Shown here one piece after another: positions 21,801-35,700 of a stretch of DNA of 64,000 nucleotides. A program made the translations under genes and the position numbers. The notes under the pieces are model-generated. The model saw only the letters and a program-made list of their open reading frames with translations. It ran no database searches and was not told the DNA's origin. The first letter of the stretch is position 1. Every line of letters begins with the position of its first letter. The stretch comes from Colius striatus (lineage: Eukaryota; Chordata; Aves; Coliiformes; Coliidae): contig NC_084761.1 of assembly GCF_028858725.1 (NCBI RefSeq), forward strand, positions 20,056,501-20,120,500. Direction: 5' to 3'.

Positions 21801-23591
21801 CCTTTGTAGGGCTGAGCCTGCCATTTCCTATGTTCAATCCAGGCTCGTTGAGTCCTGGCTTATCTCATGTGCTGTTTAGAGTTTTTGTGGAAAAGGAAGA
21901 AAACTGTAAAAGATTATCATTAGAGAATGAGTGATCCCCTCACGAGAATGAGGGCAGTTCTCCACTGCCTTCCTGTAAATAGTTGTGTCAAAAGGACCAA
22001 AGTTGGATTTATGTGTGTGTACTATTAAAGATCCTAGTCCATTTAACTCTTTACTCTGCCAAAGTTGTAAAGCTGAGGTGGTCACAGGTTGCCTTTGAAA
22101 AAAGTGATTCACAAGGAGCTTCTTTCTTTGTTGTTAAAAATTAAAGAATCCAGCTGGTGTGGACATCAGTTGATGCCTATGGAAACAGCCTGTGTTGTGT
22201 GTAAAGCACTTACTTAGCAATGACTGTAAATATTGGGAATTGCCTGTTGGTAATTACTTGGTCTTGCATGTACCCTGCTTGATCAAGAAATGCACCCCCT
22301 GTGTGAGATGCAGCTTGCATTTGTTGAACTGCAGAGCATGTATTGCCTCGAGTGGCTGCTGTTAGGATGGTGCCCTTTGGCCCTGGCAGTGGAACCTTCT
22401 GCCTTTCTGGAAATGAGGAACAATTCCTTGCTATGAAGAATGAGAACTTGTAATGACTGGATTAAAAAAAAAATGGATAAAAGTATTGTTTAAAATACTA
22501 AAAATGCAACAAGAACGTCTGGGTAATTTTTTCAGACTTGGTTTGTTTAGTTGGTATTGGAAACTCCGACCCCTTTCCTCCTTGTTTTTCAGTGATTGTG
22601 TTGTGGTTGAACAAACAGAATTTTCCATGTAAAGCCCAAAACCATTTCAGCTTTTCCATGTTATTCAGTTAGTTAACTGCAGATTCCCTAAGAAAACTCA
22701 CTTTTGTAGAAGATATTTGAGTCTTTCCTACAAATATTCAGCTCAAAAATCAACAGCAGTCCTCTGTCCTTTTGTACATGTGTATGAGGGATATTCCAAG
22801 TGCTCTCAGTTGGGATTATGCTCAACCTCTCTTACTAAAGTTCACTTAATTTACCATGGTATTGTAGGCCAGATCCAATTAATTCACGTGGGAGCCTTTG
22901 TCTGGAGTGTTACAACTTGAAGCTTAATGAAGCAGAGAAGAGATTTGTATTTGGCTTTTAGGGTCTACTTGGAAGCTTATTGAAGACAGTGGACTGTTTT
23001 CTGTTAAAATCACTTGTGACAGTATGACAAGTGGCATGCAACGCTGAATTTGGACCTCAAACCTCAAGGTATGGCACAGGACATGTTGTTTAAAACTTTA
23101 TTACATGTATATTCAGCTAATCTTTTCCGGTGAGCGTAGCCTGGAGGAAATACAAGTTGTTTACTTGATGGGTGAAAATGATTTAACATTATTAGGCTAT
23201 GCTGGGAAGTCTGATGGCAGGAATTGCTCTTTTCAGACCCTGGAAATGACTAATTATATCAGAATAATTTATGAACTTCTGTTTGACCTGGAGGTTATTT
23301 CCTGAGTGGGTACATTTTGCTAAAAATGCACATCTTAACCTCTTTTCTGACTATATATGTATCTAGACAATGTTATTATTAAAAGGCTTTATAAATTAAT
23401 GGACTAGCAGTACTTAGAGAACCTGTTTCATGAAGACTAGGCAGTTTTTGATATGGTGTTGTTCCCCAGCCATGCCTATCTGCTGATGTATGTTGAAATG
23501 ATGTATACAGCATACTGCAAACTATAATTGGTCTAGTTAAAGGTTTACATTCAAATTCTTCTAACCTGAGGGAATGAAAAGTTTCATGTAT

Positions 23592-24117
23592 GATTGTAGA
23601 ATCGTTTCAGCTGGAAGAGACTTTTAAGATTACTGAGTCCAGCCTTTGTCCCAGCCCTACCAACCACTAGGCCATTTCCCTAAGTGCAACACCCAACCAT
23701 CTCTTAAATGCCTCCAGGGATGGTGACTCTATCACATGCCTGGGCAGCCTTTTCCAAAGCCTGACAACCCTTTCAGTAAAGAAATTCTTCCTCATATCCA
23801 GCCTGAACCTCCCCTGGTGCAACTTGAAGCTATTTTCTCTTGTTCTATTGCTTGTCACTAGTGAGAACAGACCAACCCCCGCCTTGCTATAACTTCCTTT
23901 CAGGTAGTTGTAGAGAGCAATAAGGTCGCCCCCAAGCCTTCCTTTCTCCAAGCTAAACAACCCCAGATCCCTCAGCCATTCCTCATATGAGACTTGCTCC
24001 AAATCCTTTACTAGCATGGTAGCCCACCTCTATATCCTCTCCAGCATCTCGATGTCCTTCTTGTTGAGAGGGGCCCATAACTGGACACAGTATTCAATGT
24101 GCAGCCTCACTGATGTC
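23592..24117 (-). mobile_element. Old CR1 LINE fragment, ORF2 C-terminal part
   Basis: The minus-strand frame at 24017-23667 (116 codons) reads [20 protein letters not shown] and [20 protein letters not shown] and ends near [16 protein letters not shown], the C-terminal end of the CR1 ORF2 reverse-transcriptase protein. The 3' boundary (tagaatcgtttcagctggaa) is a diverged subfamily, distinct from the copies beyond 44 kb. It is 5'-truncated. Confidence 0.92.
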
Positions 24118-25114
24118 TGGCTTCTCCCTTTTGCATGACTGATTGGTTTGATATGAATTGACAGTTTTTCCTTGAGTCCTTGTCTTCAGGAGTCTTTACC
24201 CTACGGGTGTATAAGTGTGTCAGCAGAGGAGACAGGATAACCTCTTGCAGTACAGGTGGGAGCATGCCCATGACACACACACCTACGTGCTGCCGTACGT
24301 TGGTAAAAATTCCTCTGTCCTTTGGTTTCTCTGAGTCACTTGGCTGCAAATGAAACAACTTTCCTCACTGCTTTTCTGGCAGTGCTGCTCTCTCTGCTGT
24401 TGGTCTTTGGGCTTGCAAGGACAGATTTACTGTGTGTTTTGTGTCGGAGTGGTGTGTGGGTGGAAAGTGCAGTGGGTGCTTTGCACGGTCCCAGTGTTGG
24501 AAATCAATTGACAGGTGTCCCAGGATGACTCGTCTGTGTGGGTGTTTGTAGTGTAGGTCTCAGCATGCTGGTGCAGGAGAAGGCCTTGCTTTTCTTTGCT
24601 GTCCAGATCTATTAAACAGATCTCCCTTGTGAGGGCAGAAATTGGCACACAGTACTGTTGAATGCAGATCACTCCCAAGAGGGGCTCCAAGGAAGTCTAA
24701 TGTGAGCCAATGGAAGTCTCCTGCCTTGTCCTGGTGCACTAGCTGTAAGACCTAGCCTATTTCAAGGGCTTGTGAAGCTTACCACACTACTGAAATGTGA
24801 GTCATGCTGTGGTTCTTCAGTGTTTATTGCATCTAAGGTCAAGCACTAGAAATTTTGCCTCTACTTCAGTAGCTTTGATTCCGGTATTTTTTTAGGAGAG
24901 TACTACAAAGAGAAACAAGAAGGAACAAAACCTGTTAACAGACAGATTAGATCTTCACATACAGGATGTAGTCATTAGCTTCAGACCCTCTAGCCTTCTT
25001 CATGAGAGAAATTCACAGAATACTTGTAACTTTCCTGGCATTGTAACTTGTCTTTCCCTTCATGCCCCTTCTCTTCCCCTTAATCTTTGTGGCTCTGATG
25101 AGATGCTGCAAGAG

Positions 25115-25236
25115 GGATGCCTGCTCTCTCGGATGCCTGCTCTCTCGGATGCCTGCTCTCTCGGATGCCTGCTCTCTCGGATGCCTGCTCTCTCGGATGC
25201 CTGCTCTCTCGGATGCCTGCTCTCTCGGATGCCTGC
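25115..25236. repeat. Perfect 16-bp minisatellite, 7.6 copies
   Basis: The unit ggatgcctgctctctc starts at 25115, 25131, 25147, 25163, 25179, 25195 and 25211, with a 10-bp partial copy at 25227. All copies are identical. Because 16 is not a multiple of three and the unit lacks stops, several frames stay open on both strands, giving spurious ORFs. Confidence 0.97.
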
Positions 25237-28200
25237 AGGCTGTGTAGCACTCTAGGTGGAAGGGTGACAGAGCCATCTAGTTTTCTTGAAGAGGTTTGAT
25301 TAGTGGCTGTTATGCAAAGACAAGTCATCTTATTGCCCTAACAGATGTGATTGTTGTTAACACATAGTGAAGGATTCCTGCCTGACCTGTTCTGGAGGGA
25401 AGAATTATTCCTGATCTTCTTAGAAAAGGTCCAAGTTTCATGCATATTTGAGGCTATTCTCCCCGCTTCAGTTGCATGAAGCTGTGTCTTTCTGCCAGGT
25501 ATGTTGTTAAGCAACAAGAGAAAAAAGCAACCACTGCTGCCTGCTGAAGTGGAGCTCCATGGCACGGTTCCCGTTTCCTCCTTGCTGCAGTCAACCAGCC
25601 TTTCACTTCAGCCTTTCCAAGTTCAGATGTCAGGCTGCCATCTGCAGTGTAATTTTGGTCACGTCCATGACACGAGGCCCAAGTTGTACCCTGTGACCGT
25701 TAGTACTCAGGTTTCCACCCAGCCTTACTCCTTCACTTCCACTTAACTTCAGGAATATGTCAAAAGCAAAATAGTGTTCTCCTACAGAGCAGACATTCTA
25801 GTTAGTCCAGGAGCTACTGCTCACCTCAGAGGCTATCTCTTTCCTAACAAACATTTTTTGATAGTAAAAAAGGAGACAAAAGAGATACCTGTTTTGGACT
25901 TGGAGGACTGCCTCCTCTATTCAAGAGTTCAAATTCCCATCCAGTTCAAGAGGTGATGTTGTTGCCAACACAGCTTTGTCAAGAGAACTGTCTGCTTTCG
26001 TTCTGTGAGATGCTTTCTTTCATATCATAATGAAATCATTTCATTGGATATAACCCTGTTCTGCCTTAGGTCAGGATCATTTCCAGGAAAGGCTCTTCTG
26101 CTTTCTGTATTCAGTGTAATGAGTGTCCTTCTGGAGGTTCTCAACTGAAGTAGTAATTACCTAAGAAGTAGCAAAGAAGTAACTATTGATCCTGAGTGCT
26201 TCTTAGGTAGATGGAGGGGGATTTGCAGCCCAGTATTCAGTGCTAGAGCTTTAAACAGATCCCGTTCTGCAGAGGCTGATGCATAGATATTCGTTACCAA
26301 AACAATATGGTTGTTATTGGGAAGATAAGTCCATATGCCAGCTAATTATGAGAGCAAAAGGTAAACCTACAACATTTGGAAGTGGGGAAGTAAGGAATTC
26401 CTCAAGTTAAAGTTCTTAGCCCCTGACCCTCATTCCCCTTAAATTCCTAAGCAGAACACTCCCACTTTTATCTAAGTTCCAAATCCCTCTGTGGGTTCCT
26501 GATGATTGAAATGGACACAACAAAGTACAAAGGGTGGCATTTACAACTTGTCCTTGTCTTTATCTGGCACCTGTAGGTGTGATGGCCTACCCAAGTGAAA
26601 CACTATAGGTGAATGTCAAAAGAAGTTATCTTAACACAACATAATCACCGTTATCTCAGCACAACCCAAACTTGGGTTGCAGTGACCTGCTCACACAGCA
26701 ATTTAGAGCAATGCAGCAAAATTGCTCTATCTGCCCACAGGTGAGAGAAGATAATGCTTGCTGTTTTGAGAGGGCCTCAACTCATTCCTTGCAGCCGGTT
26801 TGTGAAGGGCACTGCTCCCAAGACATGCTGTATTGTACAGCTCACTCTGGATCTAGTGGAGTTTTAGTTCTTGAAGCACAAAGTCTCCCTTGACTCCTGG
26901 CAAGCCAAGTGTCTGGCATTGCCTTGTCCAGGCTTTCTCTTCTGACAGAGTCATCCTTTCATTGGGTTAGTTTTCTACACTGGTAGTTCTCATAAAATGA
27001 CTAGTTTATAGCCCCAGACTTTAAGTATTTTTTAAGAGTCAAGAGTGCCTGTGCCGTTTATGGTATGTTATGGAATCCCATCTTCTACAATTTTGCTTTG
27101 CAGTCATCTGTTTTTAGGACTGAGGACTTTTGTCTCATTAAATTAGGTTTTACATGTGATAGTACAGTAGAGTTTTTTTATATAATTGTTTTTCTAGTTG
27201 GTCCAAATATTTATGTGTAGCAGCAGGACATTGCTGCTGTCGTGTGAAGTGCTTTAGGTACCACTTCCTAACATTTCTCTACTTGGGGCTATCAGGTTTG
27301 CAAATGAGAAGACTGTAAACAGAGAGAGCCAAAGGGGACCTTGAGTAGAATCTTGCAAACAGTTGATGACTACTAGTCTGGTGTCAACAGACACAGAATG
27401 TGTCATTCTAGAAAGACTAGTTTTCTTAATTGTTTCTAGATTGCTTCCTCTGGAGCTAATGAATTTTACAGTCTGAAAACATGACAATTTCTCAATTTCC
27501 TTTCAGAGAAAAATTTAGGCTTAGAAGTGGATATTGATGCTTTCTGAAACTGGTTTGAGATCTCTCAACTGCTGCACATAGGCTTGTTGCAGCTTTTTTT
27601 TTTTAATGCTGATTTCTCCTACTGAGCTGCTCTGACATAGCAGGCAGAGGTAGCAAGGTTAAAGAATCCTTGGGAACACCAGCTCTTATCTGTTTCTGGT
27701 ATTTTTTTGGACCCCTTCTTCTACATATACCATCTTTTCCTATAATTTTTAATGTCCTTGTATGAGATGCCTGAAGTGGACCAGTCACAAGGAAATTGCC
27801 TTATGAGTCATAGGTTATATATTCTGCAGTGCAATGTAAGGATTAAGCAGTCTGTGTGTACATAAAGGTGCTGTTTATTATCTGTGTGTCAAAGCATGGC
27901 AAAACCTCTGTACAAATGGCCACTCTAGCAGGCTGGCTTACTTGCTTTAAGTGCATTCAACGATATTGGCTATGTCAGCCTATGTTGTTGAGTGGTTTGT
28001 GAAGACAGGGAATACCCCTTCCCCCATTAAAATGGTGGTTCATTTTTGTTCATGAGGATGCCCAAAACCACCAGAATGTGCTTGGCAGATTGAATTGAGC
28101 CACTACTGCAGTCAAAGCAAAAATGCCATGTGTTTTAATCCTGGTGTGTAACAGTGTTAGTTTATTTGAAATGCAATTTACTAGTGCTAGTGTGCAGAAA

Positions 28201-31200
28201 AGTCACTCTGGACAAAGACTGTAATAAATCATGAATTGGGAACCACCAAAAAGAAAGTGATTTAGACAGCATTGTCTCTTCAACTATGCTTGCTGGTGAT
28301 GAACACAGAAGGCATCTCCTCTGCTGGGCAGCAAGGCAAGTGCTGGCCTTAGTATGAGGTTACATAATAAAGAACAGTCCCAGACAGTCAGGTTGCAAAG
28401 ATTTATATTAAGAAAATATACACCCCAGTGTACTAGTGGACTTCCTTTTACATTAGAAAAGCTCTGTGCATCTTTGATCTGATGCAAGCAAAAAGGTTTC
28501 AAGGCACTTACTTGAGAGCAGAAAAGGGCTAAGCACTAGGGTAACAAAGAATTTTCAGAAACCCAGGAACATGCCCTCGCCCAAAGTCACTGCCCATTAC
28601 CTAGCCTTGGACACACTCTTACTGTATTTCTGCTAAGGCTGAGTGCTGTGAGATCAGCATCATAAGGTGGTAGAGAGAGCTGCAAGAATGCTTTTGCTAC
28701 ATGATTATTTTTCCATTTGCTTTGTCATGAACTGGATATAAGTAGCTCCAAATGATCAGGTGAAAGCTGAAGCATGCATTAAAGGCCACAGCTAACAGCA
28801 TTCTGACAAGAGACACTCCAATGTCATGTTACTAACCCTAGCTCTCAACTATCAGTAACGATTGCAGAGCCACTGAGGCCTAAAAGTCATGACATCTCAC
28901 AATCCATCTGAGGTTGGTGAAAAATCAAGTAGTAACAAAGAAGTGTCATGTCCAAGAGATCCAGCTTAGCCCACTGACCTATAGACAACAAAACCTTTTA
29001 GGGGTGCCCTAAAAAGACTGCTACCAATACCCACTGGTTTAAAAGATATAGGAAACTGTGCTCACTTTGTGATTCAGTTAGGTAGAGGAGATTTTGGTGA
29101 GGAGAAAGAGGGTGAATAATTCAGGGATGAAGAAGGCAAGGAGCTTAGGGAAGGTCAGAGGGGAGTCTGATGAATGCAGGTGATGAGTGGTCAGCTGAAG
29201 GAATTAAAGACTGAAGGAGCAGGCAGAAGGAAATGGCTATAGGCCCTTCTTTCTCACTAGGAGCAGTAGTAGATGAAAGGGCAAACCTTCCTTTCTAATT
29301 GCCTCGGAGGAAATCAGTGTTTCTAACTTCTGAATCTGGCTGTTGCTTTGGAAAATTTTGAATCTGCAGGTAGAATTTCTTCATCCAGCAATGGCAGGTT
29401 TTGTATTTGCTAAGAGTTACTGGTTTTGTGTGTGTTTATTTCTTTGTCTTAGCAAAATAAATCTAGATATATCAAGTTGATTTAGAGGAGTTAAGTCTGA
29501 GGAGATTTCTGTAACTTAGATTTAATGGCCGTGACTTTCAAAACTATACTTCTTGTAAAGGATGGGTGTGTAGTTCCCATTGGGATTTCACCAAAGATTG
29601 AAAAACTTGATTTACAGGAAGAGGTTTTGGGAGTATTAGTAGCTCATTGATCATGGCTTTACTAACCTTTATAGACAAGTGTATGGGAGAGATAAAGCAT
29701 ACCAAAAAATGAACACAGAGAAAGTAAACATTAGCCTGCACATCACTGAGGGATAACATTAGATCATAAACTAGAACTACATATTCATCCATTCTGTTGT
29801 ACTGTAGAGGAAAGAGAAGGCAAATTCAGCCCTATACAAATAGCAGCAGACTACAAGGTGTGTAATTCCTCATATTCCTCAATACCACAAAGGTCTTGCT
29901 GGTTGAGATCTTTATCTATTACCATGGTGTCATGTTCTTTCTTGGGCCACCATCTCCCAAGGAATGCACTTCCATTTTTATCTAGATAGTGACAGTCAAT
30001 GTCAGTCTCTCCAGGGCACGTCACAGACCTGCTGAGTGAATTGTCATGGTACATGGATGCTTACAACAAGTGCTCTGACTGGTTGGACATGTTGCAAACT
30101 CAGTTGTTGGCAGGCAAGGAGAGAGGCCTTAAAAAAACTTCTGTCTGCCTTAAAATTGATGTGCTGGGTTTTGTTTTGTTTTTCTTCCTGAATACTCTGG
30201 AATGCTTGTGTAGTTTTCAGTGAGTTCTAGGAACTAGAAGTTGCAACAGAAGGAATAGAAAACCTAAAATACTCTTGAAATAACCCAATAAAAGCTGTTG
30301 CATGAAACAAGTTTCAGGTGTCATGTGAATAGTTATCATTAACAGTCGGCCTCTGAAATTTGAAGCCACCATTCAGATTTGGCAGCAGCAATGTAAATAT
30401 GTTCCAGATAATTAGGGAGAGGTTTTGCTATCTCTTTAGGTGACACTTAAGTGGTTAAAGAGTACTTGTGTACAAGTGCAGCCTTAGCAACTACTGCAGA
30501 TGTGCTTATTCCTTTTCCTGAACTCAAACTCTAGAAGGGAAAAAGGAAAGTCATTTTGTTAAAAGCCTAGAGGGGCAAAAAGACATTCATTGTGGAAAAC
30601 TGTAGCCTGAAAGAGAGCCCCAGAAATACAATGAAGATGTCTCAGCATGGGAGCAAAAGCTCTTAAGCAGTAGTTTTTAAAAACATACCAACACTGAGGC
30701 TTAAGCTGCTTCTTTAAGTAACGCAGCTTGGCTGCAGTGCCCTGTCTTCATGCAAACTGAAAGACACAGTGACGTACAAGACTGAAATAGATGGGGTCCT
30801 ATCAATTGCAGAAACGGGGCTGCGGTGGAGAGAAATCAATCATTTTAACATATTTTTTGTATATTGATATTCAACTCTACTGTCTTGACTTATTACTCTT
30901 TTCAGCATTGATAAATGATACATGCAGACTGGAAATAATTTATATATCAATTCCATATCTCTCTGGAGACACCAAAACTACAAACTCATTCATTATAAAC
31001 ACATTTTCAGTTACTAATTCTTAATGGAATCTTTTACTGGTTTGTATGTGAAATTATTCCATGTGCAGATGAAAAGCTGTACCAGATGTGACAGGAAGCT
31101 AACTAGTGCATGTGAGGATCGTAATGTGACACAGCATAAGGGTTAGCTGGAAATCTAATGAGAAACTCACACTTCTCATGGATTTGTGGGGCTAGTACTG

Positions 31201-32319
31201 ACTTCAGTGCCTTACAGTCTTCATCCAATCTCTTCCTCGAACAAGCTTAACTTGTCCTAATTAACTACAGCTACACTGTCCTAGGACGGTGATGAGAGTG
31301 ACTGTCAACTTTATGTGTGGTGACTCAGATAGTGGGAATGGTCTCTATAATGACTGGTTTTGCTCCCATTAAGAGAAAAGAGGCTTCATTGCAGCTGATG
31401 AAAGATTCTTGCTCAAATACTCATAATCTAGAATGAGATATTTGTGAATGCGTTGGGGTCACTTAAAGTCTTAAATCAATACATAACTATGACTTAGAGG
31501 GATTGAATACTCAAACCTTCCAATCATAACAGGATTGTTGACTCTTTCTTCTAAACTTTTAACTCAGTGTCTCAGTGTTTCATTCTAAGTGTACTTCCAC
31601 TATTCTGAAGAAGATGGACAGTTGGTGAACTACAGGCATGAAGAGTTTTGATGCCAAGAAAACTGCCCTTCTGAAATGCCTTGTTATGCAGGGGTCCTTG
31701 TTGAAGTGTAGAAGATTTGAGGGTTTTGTATTCATGGACTGAAACCAAATATGTGCTAGAAAATCACTCTGCTTTAGAGGCATAGAACTGAAACGTTTCC
31801 CTCCTAAGAGCTTCCCACAATCAAGGGCGTGATTTAGATGGTAGGCTTCTCAAGAGATATCTCTAAAGTCAAAGGCTGTTTTAAAACCAACTTAAGACAC
31901 AAAGAAAAGTGCCTAAAAGTGCATCTATTTGCAATTTTTTGCAAGTCAACAGATATTTGATTTGTGGCTGATATAAAAATTATATTTCTTCTCTTTTTAT
32001 AAGAGCTCACTGCTAGTCATCTTACTCAGACTGAAGGGTTCTTTTGAATATTCTCTTAATATGTAGTTATAACTGCTGAAATAACAGGTTAAATGTGAAC
32101 CAGACTATTCAAGTCTAACTAAATGTCTTACCACCTTGTGTATTCTTTCATGCATACTTTCATACTTTCTTTCATCCAAGTGCAAGAAACAGGAAAAAAT
32201 CCCAACAATGGAATCCCTGCCCTACAGCAACCTACTGTGCTGTACTACCTATAGCAACTGTTTTGTGTGGGAGAGTTGCAGGGCTTTGCCTTATGGTAGT
32301 CACCAGCAGACAAGGGCAT

Positions 32320-32485
32320 ATGCAGATTTATAAAGCTTTTATTTATTATTCATTTTTTTAAAAGTAATAGAATGGAAAAGTTTCTGGAAGAGCACGTGAT
32401 TTGACAAAACACTGAAGATCCATAGCAAAAGAAAAAAGGTGAAGGGCAGAAGTTACCGTTTCTTCATATTTTCTCCACTGGCAAC
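32320..32485 (-). other. ALB: ALB 3'UTR exon (exon 15), noncoding
   Basis: The minus-strand acceptor ttcaatctag ends at 32486, followed by gttgccagtggagaaaatat. Two overlapping AATAAA signals lie at 32347-32342 and 32343-32338. Mammalian ALB has the same arrangement of a noncoding last exon. The exact cleavage position is inferred. Confidence 0.75.
32338..32347 (-). terminator. ALB: ALB polyadenylation signals (two overlapping AATAAA)
   Basis: On the minus strand the sequence reads AATAAATAAA, two overlapping canonical signals at the end of the noncoding exon. Confidence 0.8.
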
Positions 32486-32667
32486 CTAGATTGAAGAAAC
32501 AAAAATGATTATTGTATAAAATGGTGGTTTACTAAGAGTACTTTATCTTTCTGTGTGCTATTTAAGGGTAGATGGTTAACCACTCATTAGAAAAGGCAAA
32601 TGCCTTGTGGCTAAAGGGGAGCTAGATGGTTTTCTGAGTCAAATGGGCTGAAGGGCAGGGAGGAAGG

Positions 32668-32695
32668 GATGGATGGATAGATAGATAAATAGATG
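32668..32695. repeat. GATG/GATA microsatellite in the last ALB intron
   Basis: A short impure tetranucleotide tract of gatg followed by gata units ends agatgac. Confidence 0.85.
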
Positions 32696-32734
32696 ACCTG
32701 ATAAATATGCACTATTGCTGTTACCTACCGCATG

Positions 32735-32785
32735 TTAAACGCCAATTCCTAATGTGGCTCTGCTCTGGACTATCAGGTTTGCACC
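32735..32785 (-). CDS. ALB: ALB exon 14, C-terminus and stop
   Basis: After the acceptor ttttctag, the exon encodes [16 protein letters not shown] and TAA (32737-32735). It continues a few untranslated bases to a donor, either GTAGGT after 32729 or GTAACA after 32725. Confidence 0.96.
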   Translation of the reverse strand, partial: GANLIVQSRATLGIGV

Positions 32786-35700
32786 CTAGAAAAAATTATA
32801 ACAACAGCTGTGAGAGACAAACCAAGAGAGCAAAGTACATAGTGCCTGAGGAGAATTATTAGAAATTTAAACTTTCATCTGTGTTATGGTTCAAAGGATA
32901 ATTCTAATGGTGCTTTCTAACCTTGGAATCTGTGCACTCCCATATATTGAGCCTTTTCCAGTTTTGCAAAGGTGGAAAAGAAACTTATAGAGTGAATTAG
33001 AGACAAAATCATTCTTTCCTAAGTCTTCCTAATATATGCACCTAGGTGATACTTTGGTTATAAATAAAAAAAGGATTCAATCAATTATCAGTTTAAGGTA
33101 TAGGACATACAGTTCTAGCCTTCAAATGATACTGAGGTTGCTTTTGGAAACTGTTAGACTTCCTGTAAATGCTTTGTGTCTGCTCAGCAATATGGCTACA
33201 GAGAACCTTCTGTTGTAAACGTTGAATAAATGGATGTATTTGTAGTTGGTGAGTTTGAAAAAAATGGAATCACTGTTGATAGGACACAATCAGCCTGACT
33301 CCCCCTGACAATGGTGTCAGTTGATCCAGATACACTTCTTACTGGCAGTCCTTAGAATCTGTAGCACAAAAGGAAGTTTATGTATGCTAGAGATACAGTT
33401 TGAATTCTCCATATACATATTTTTCAACTATGGCTTGTAGATACTCAATTCTTCTTCTGTATTCTAGAATTTGGCTCTGCTTTGAGCAGATGACTGGACT
33501 ATGTTACCTCCAGACAATCTTTCCACATGAAATTATTCAATAGCTATAGTCTGTGACTATGATCTGTACAGTTAAGATGTATGTTATGCCCTGCAAGCAA
33601 ATTTATTGTAAGGGCACATGGATAAGTCATCATAACAATTTGGAGAAGCATTTTCACAGTCTATAGTTCCCTGGTGAGTTTCCAGTTTCCTGTGTATGCT
33701 TTTTGTTTTGTTTTCTTTTAAATGAGATGAGAAATACCTCTTCCCCGAAGCACGTGTCAATGTCTGTTTGCTTGCAGCACTTGTCTACCATGGCAGTGAA
33801 ACCATCAGAAATTGTCTTTAGTTGTTCTTCTGTCATCTGGGGCTTGCGCTTAATGAGGTTGATAAGCAATCTGAAAGCAAAGCCATGAAGCACAGTGAAG
33901 GCTACCTGTTGTACTTTGATTTCTCAGTTTAAAATACACCATTCTACGCAGGTACAGCTCCTTTATGAAGGATTTTTTGTCATGCCTAGAGGAGTCTGTG
34001 CCTATTTGTGACTCCAAACTCTCAGTCTACCACAACCATCCATTTGCTTGTTACTGTCCTGGTTACAGGTGGGGGATAAAAAGTTATTGAAATATTGAAA
34101 TGAAATATGTTGTCTTAATTAAGTACATCTTAAGATTGCACTGGCAGTGGACCTGCATGAAATTGGTCAGCTAAGATACTGATTTTATATGAAGAAAACA
34201 CCCTATTTTCCCTCTTCCAAAGCACATGACGTTATGCAGTGATAAGCTCAGCACAATCACATAGTTCCGTCTGATTTTCCTTCTGTTGCTAGTTAAGTCA
34301 GATGACAAAACAGGTTTGTAGCTTCATTCTGCCCAGCCCCCAAGTGTTACACTGCAGAAGTTTTTTCTACAAGGTATTTCTTTTAGCTTACTTCAGCTGC
34401 CCTGTTTCCCGATCAGCAGCAGGAGCAGTGCACAATTGTGCATCAAAGTTGAACATCTCAGGGTTAAATGCAGGAGGTGTGTAGCTGGTGTCTACTTCCA
34501 TGGCAGAGAAACATGGTCTCCTGTAAGAGTAAGACTCACTGCAGCAGCGTGCAACATTTTCATTTATAGGTGTGGTCTCCTGTTTTTTGCACATATCTTG
34601 GATCACAATGTTCAGCTGTAAAGAGAGAGAAAGAAGGAAAAACATGAGTTACACCTTCATAGAATCATGGAAGGTTAGGAGGTGGAAGGGACCTTTAGAG
34701 ATCATCTAGTCCAACCCCCGTGCCAAAGCAAGTCCACCTAGATTAGGTCACACAGGAATGCGAAGAAATATGTGTTGCTTGTGTCACAATAACATATCTG
34801 GAAGTGAAGGCTGTTGGATCTGAACATCTGCTTGAAAATGAGATGGTTTTAAAATGTAAACCAAATACTTATTTTTGGAGTCAAGCATTTCTCAATCTGC
34901 AAACAGTCTATCCATTGGGCCACAATCAGTAAGGATGTTGGGTTTTTTTTTAAGAGACTGTTTGGCTTTTTCCAAATGCAAGTTGCTGTAGACACCATTG
35001 ACTCACTTTTACTTTCTGAAGGGGAACCCAGTTTAGCTAAAATTTTCACAGGTTACCAGCAATCGATGAATTAGATTCTCATGTCCATTGAAAAATCAAC
35101 AGACTTGAGTTCTGTTAGGAAGATGCTTAGCTTGGAGGTTATGAAAAATCACTGTGTGTTTACTGTCTCACCAGATTTTTTGAGAACAGCAGAAATCTCC
35201 AAGAAAAGTAGAGAGAACAAACATATGTACTCACATATCCCTCAGAACATGACAGGCGTTTGTTTTCAGGAAGGTGGCAGCACTTGGTACCAATGCCTGT
35301 CATTCTCTTTCCAATTTCAAGCAAGGTATCTGTTGATACCTGGGGCATTTTCTTAGTGTAGCGGATCAGAAGCCTGAAAAAGTCATGTCAAAATAACTGT
35401 TGGAAGAATGCTCTACTGAGCTAGACCAATGAAGTGCAGTAGAAATGAGGATTAAATAAATGTGCCCAAATTATAGCCAGCATGATTATTTACACTCAAG
35501 AATATTAATCGGCAGGTACTTACGCTTTAAGGAACTCTGCCTCGCCATGGGTACTGAGAAGGTCACAGTTTGTCTTTACAACATCCTGAGTTTCTTGGAT
35601 ATGTTTGTTCAACTCCTCTTGCTGCAAATAAATATAAATTTAAGAGTAACATTAGAGAAGGACATCCTGGTAACAGTCATACAAATATATCTTTTGACGC

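Larger units (their letters stand above)
18864..32319. other. Intergenic region between ALB 3' end and AFP promoter
   Basis: This 13.4-kb stretch shows no albumin-family exons: no CC-x(n)-C reading frames with flanking splice sites were found on either strand. It contains an old CR1 copy (23592-24117), a perfect 16-bp minisatellite (25115-25236), a 17-bp palindrome (26029-26045) and several T runs. In mammals the equivalent interval carries AFP enhancers; I cannot identify any here by motif alone. Confidence 0.65.

Noticed and set aside
23667-24017. 116-codon minus-strand open frame as a host gene
   Set aside because: Its sequence is the C-terminal end of CR1 ORF2, within a truncated repeat.
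25013-25328. Several overlapping open frames encoding repeats such as ERAGIRESRHP or LLSRMPALSD
   Set aside because: They are produced by the stop-free 16-bp minisatellite read in different frames and have no gene context.
18864-32319. A third albumin-family gene or pseudogene between ALB and AFP
   Set aside because: I found no frames with the Cys-Cys spacing or the [12 protein letters not shown] motifs in this interval on either strand.
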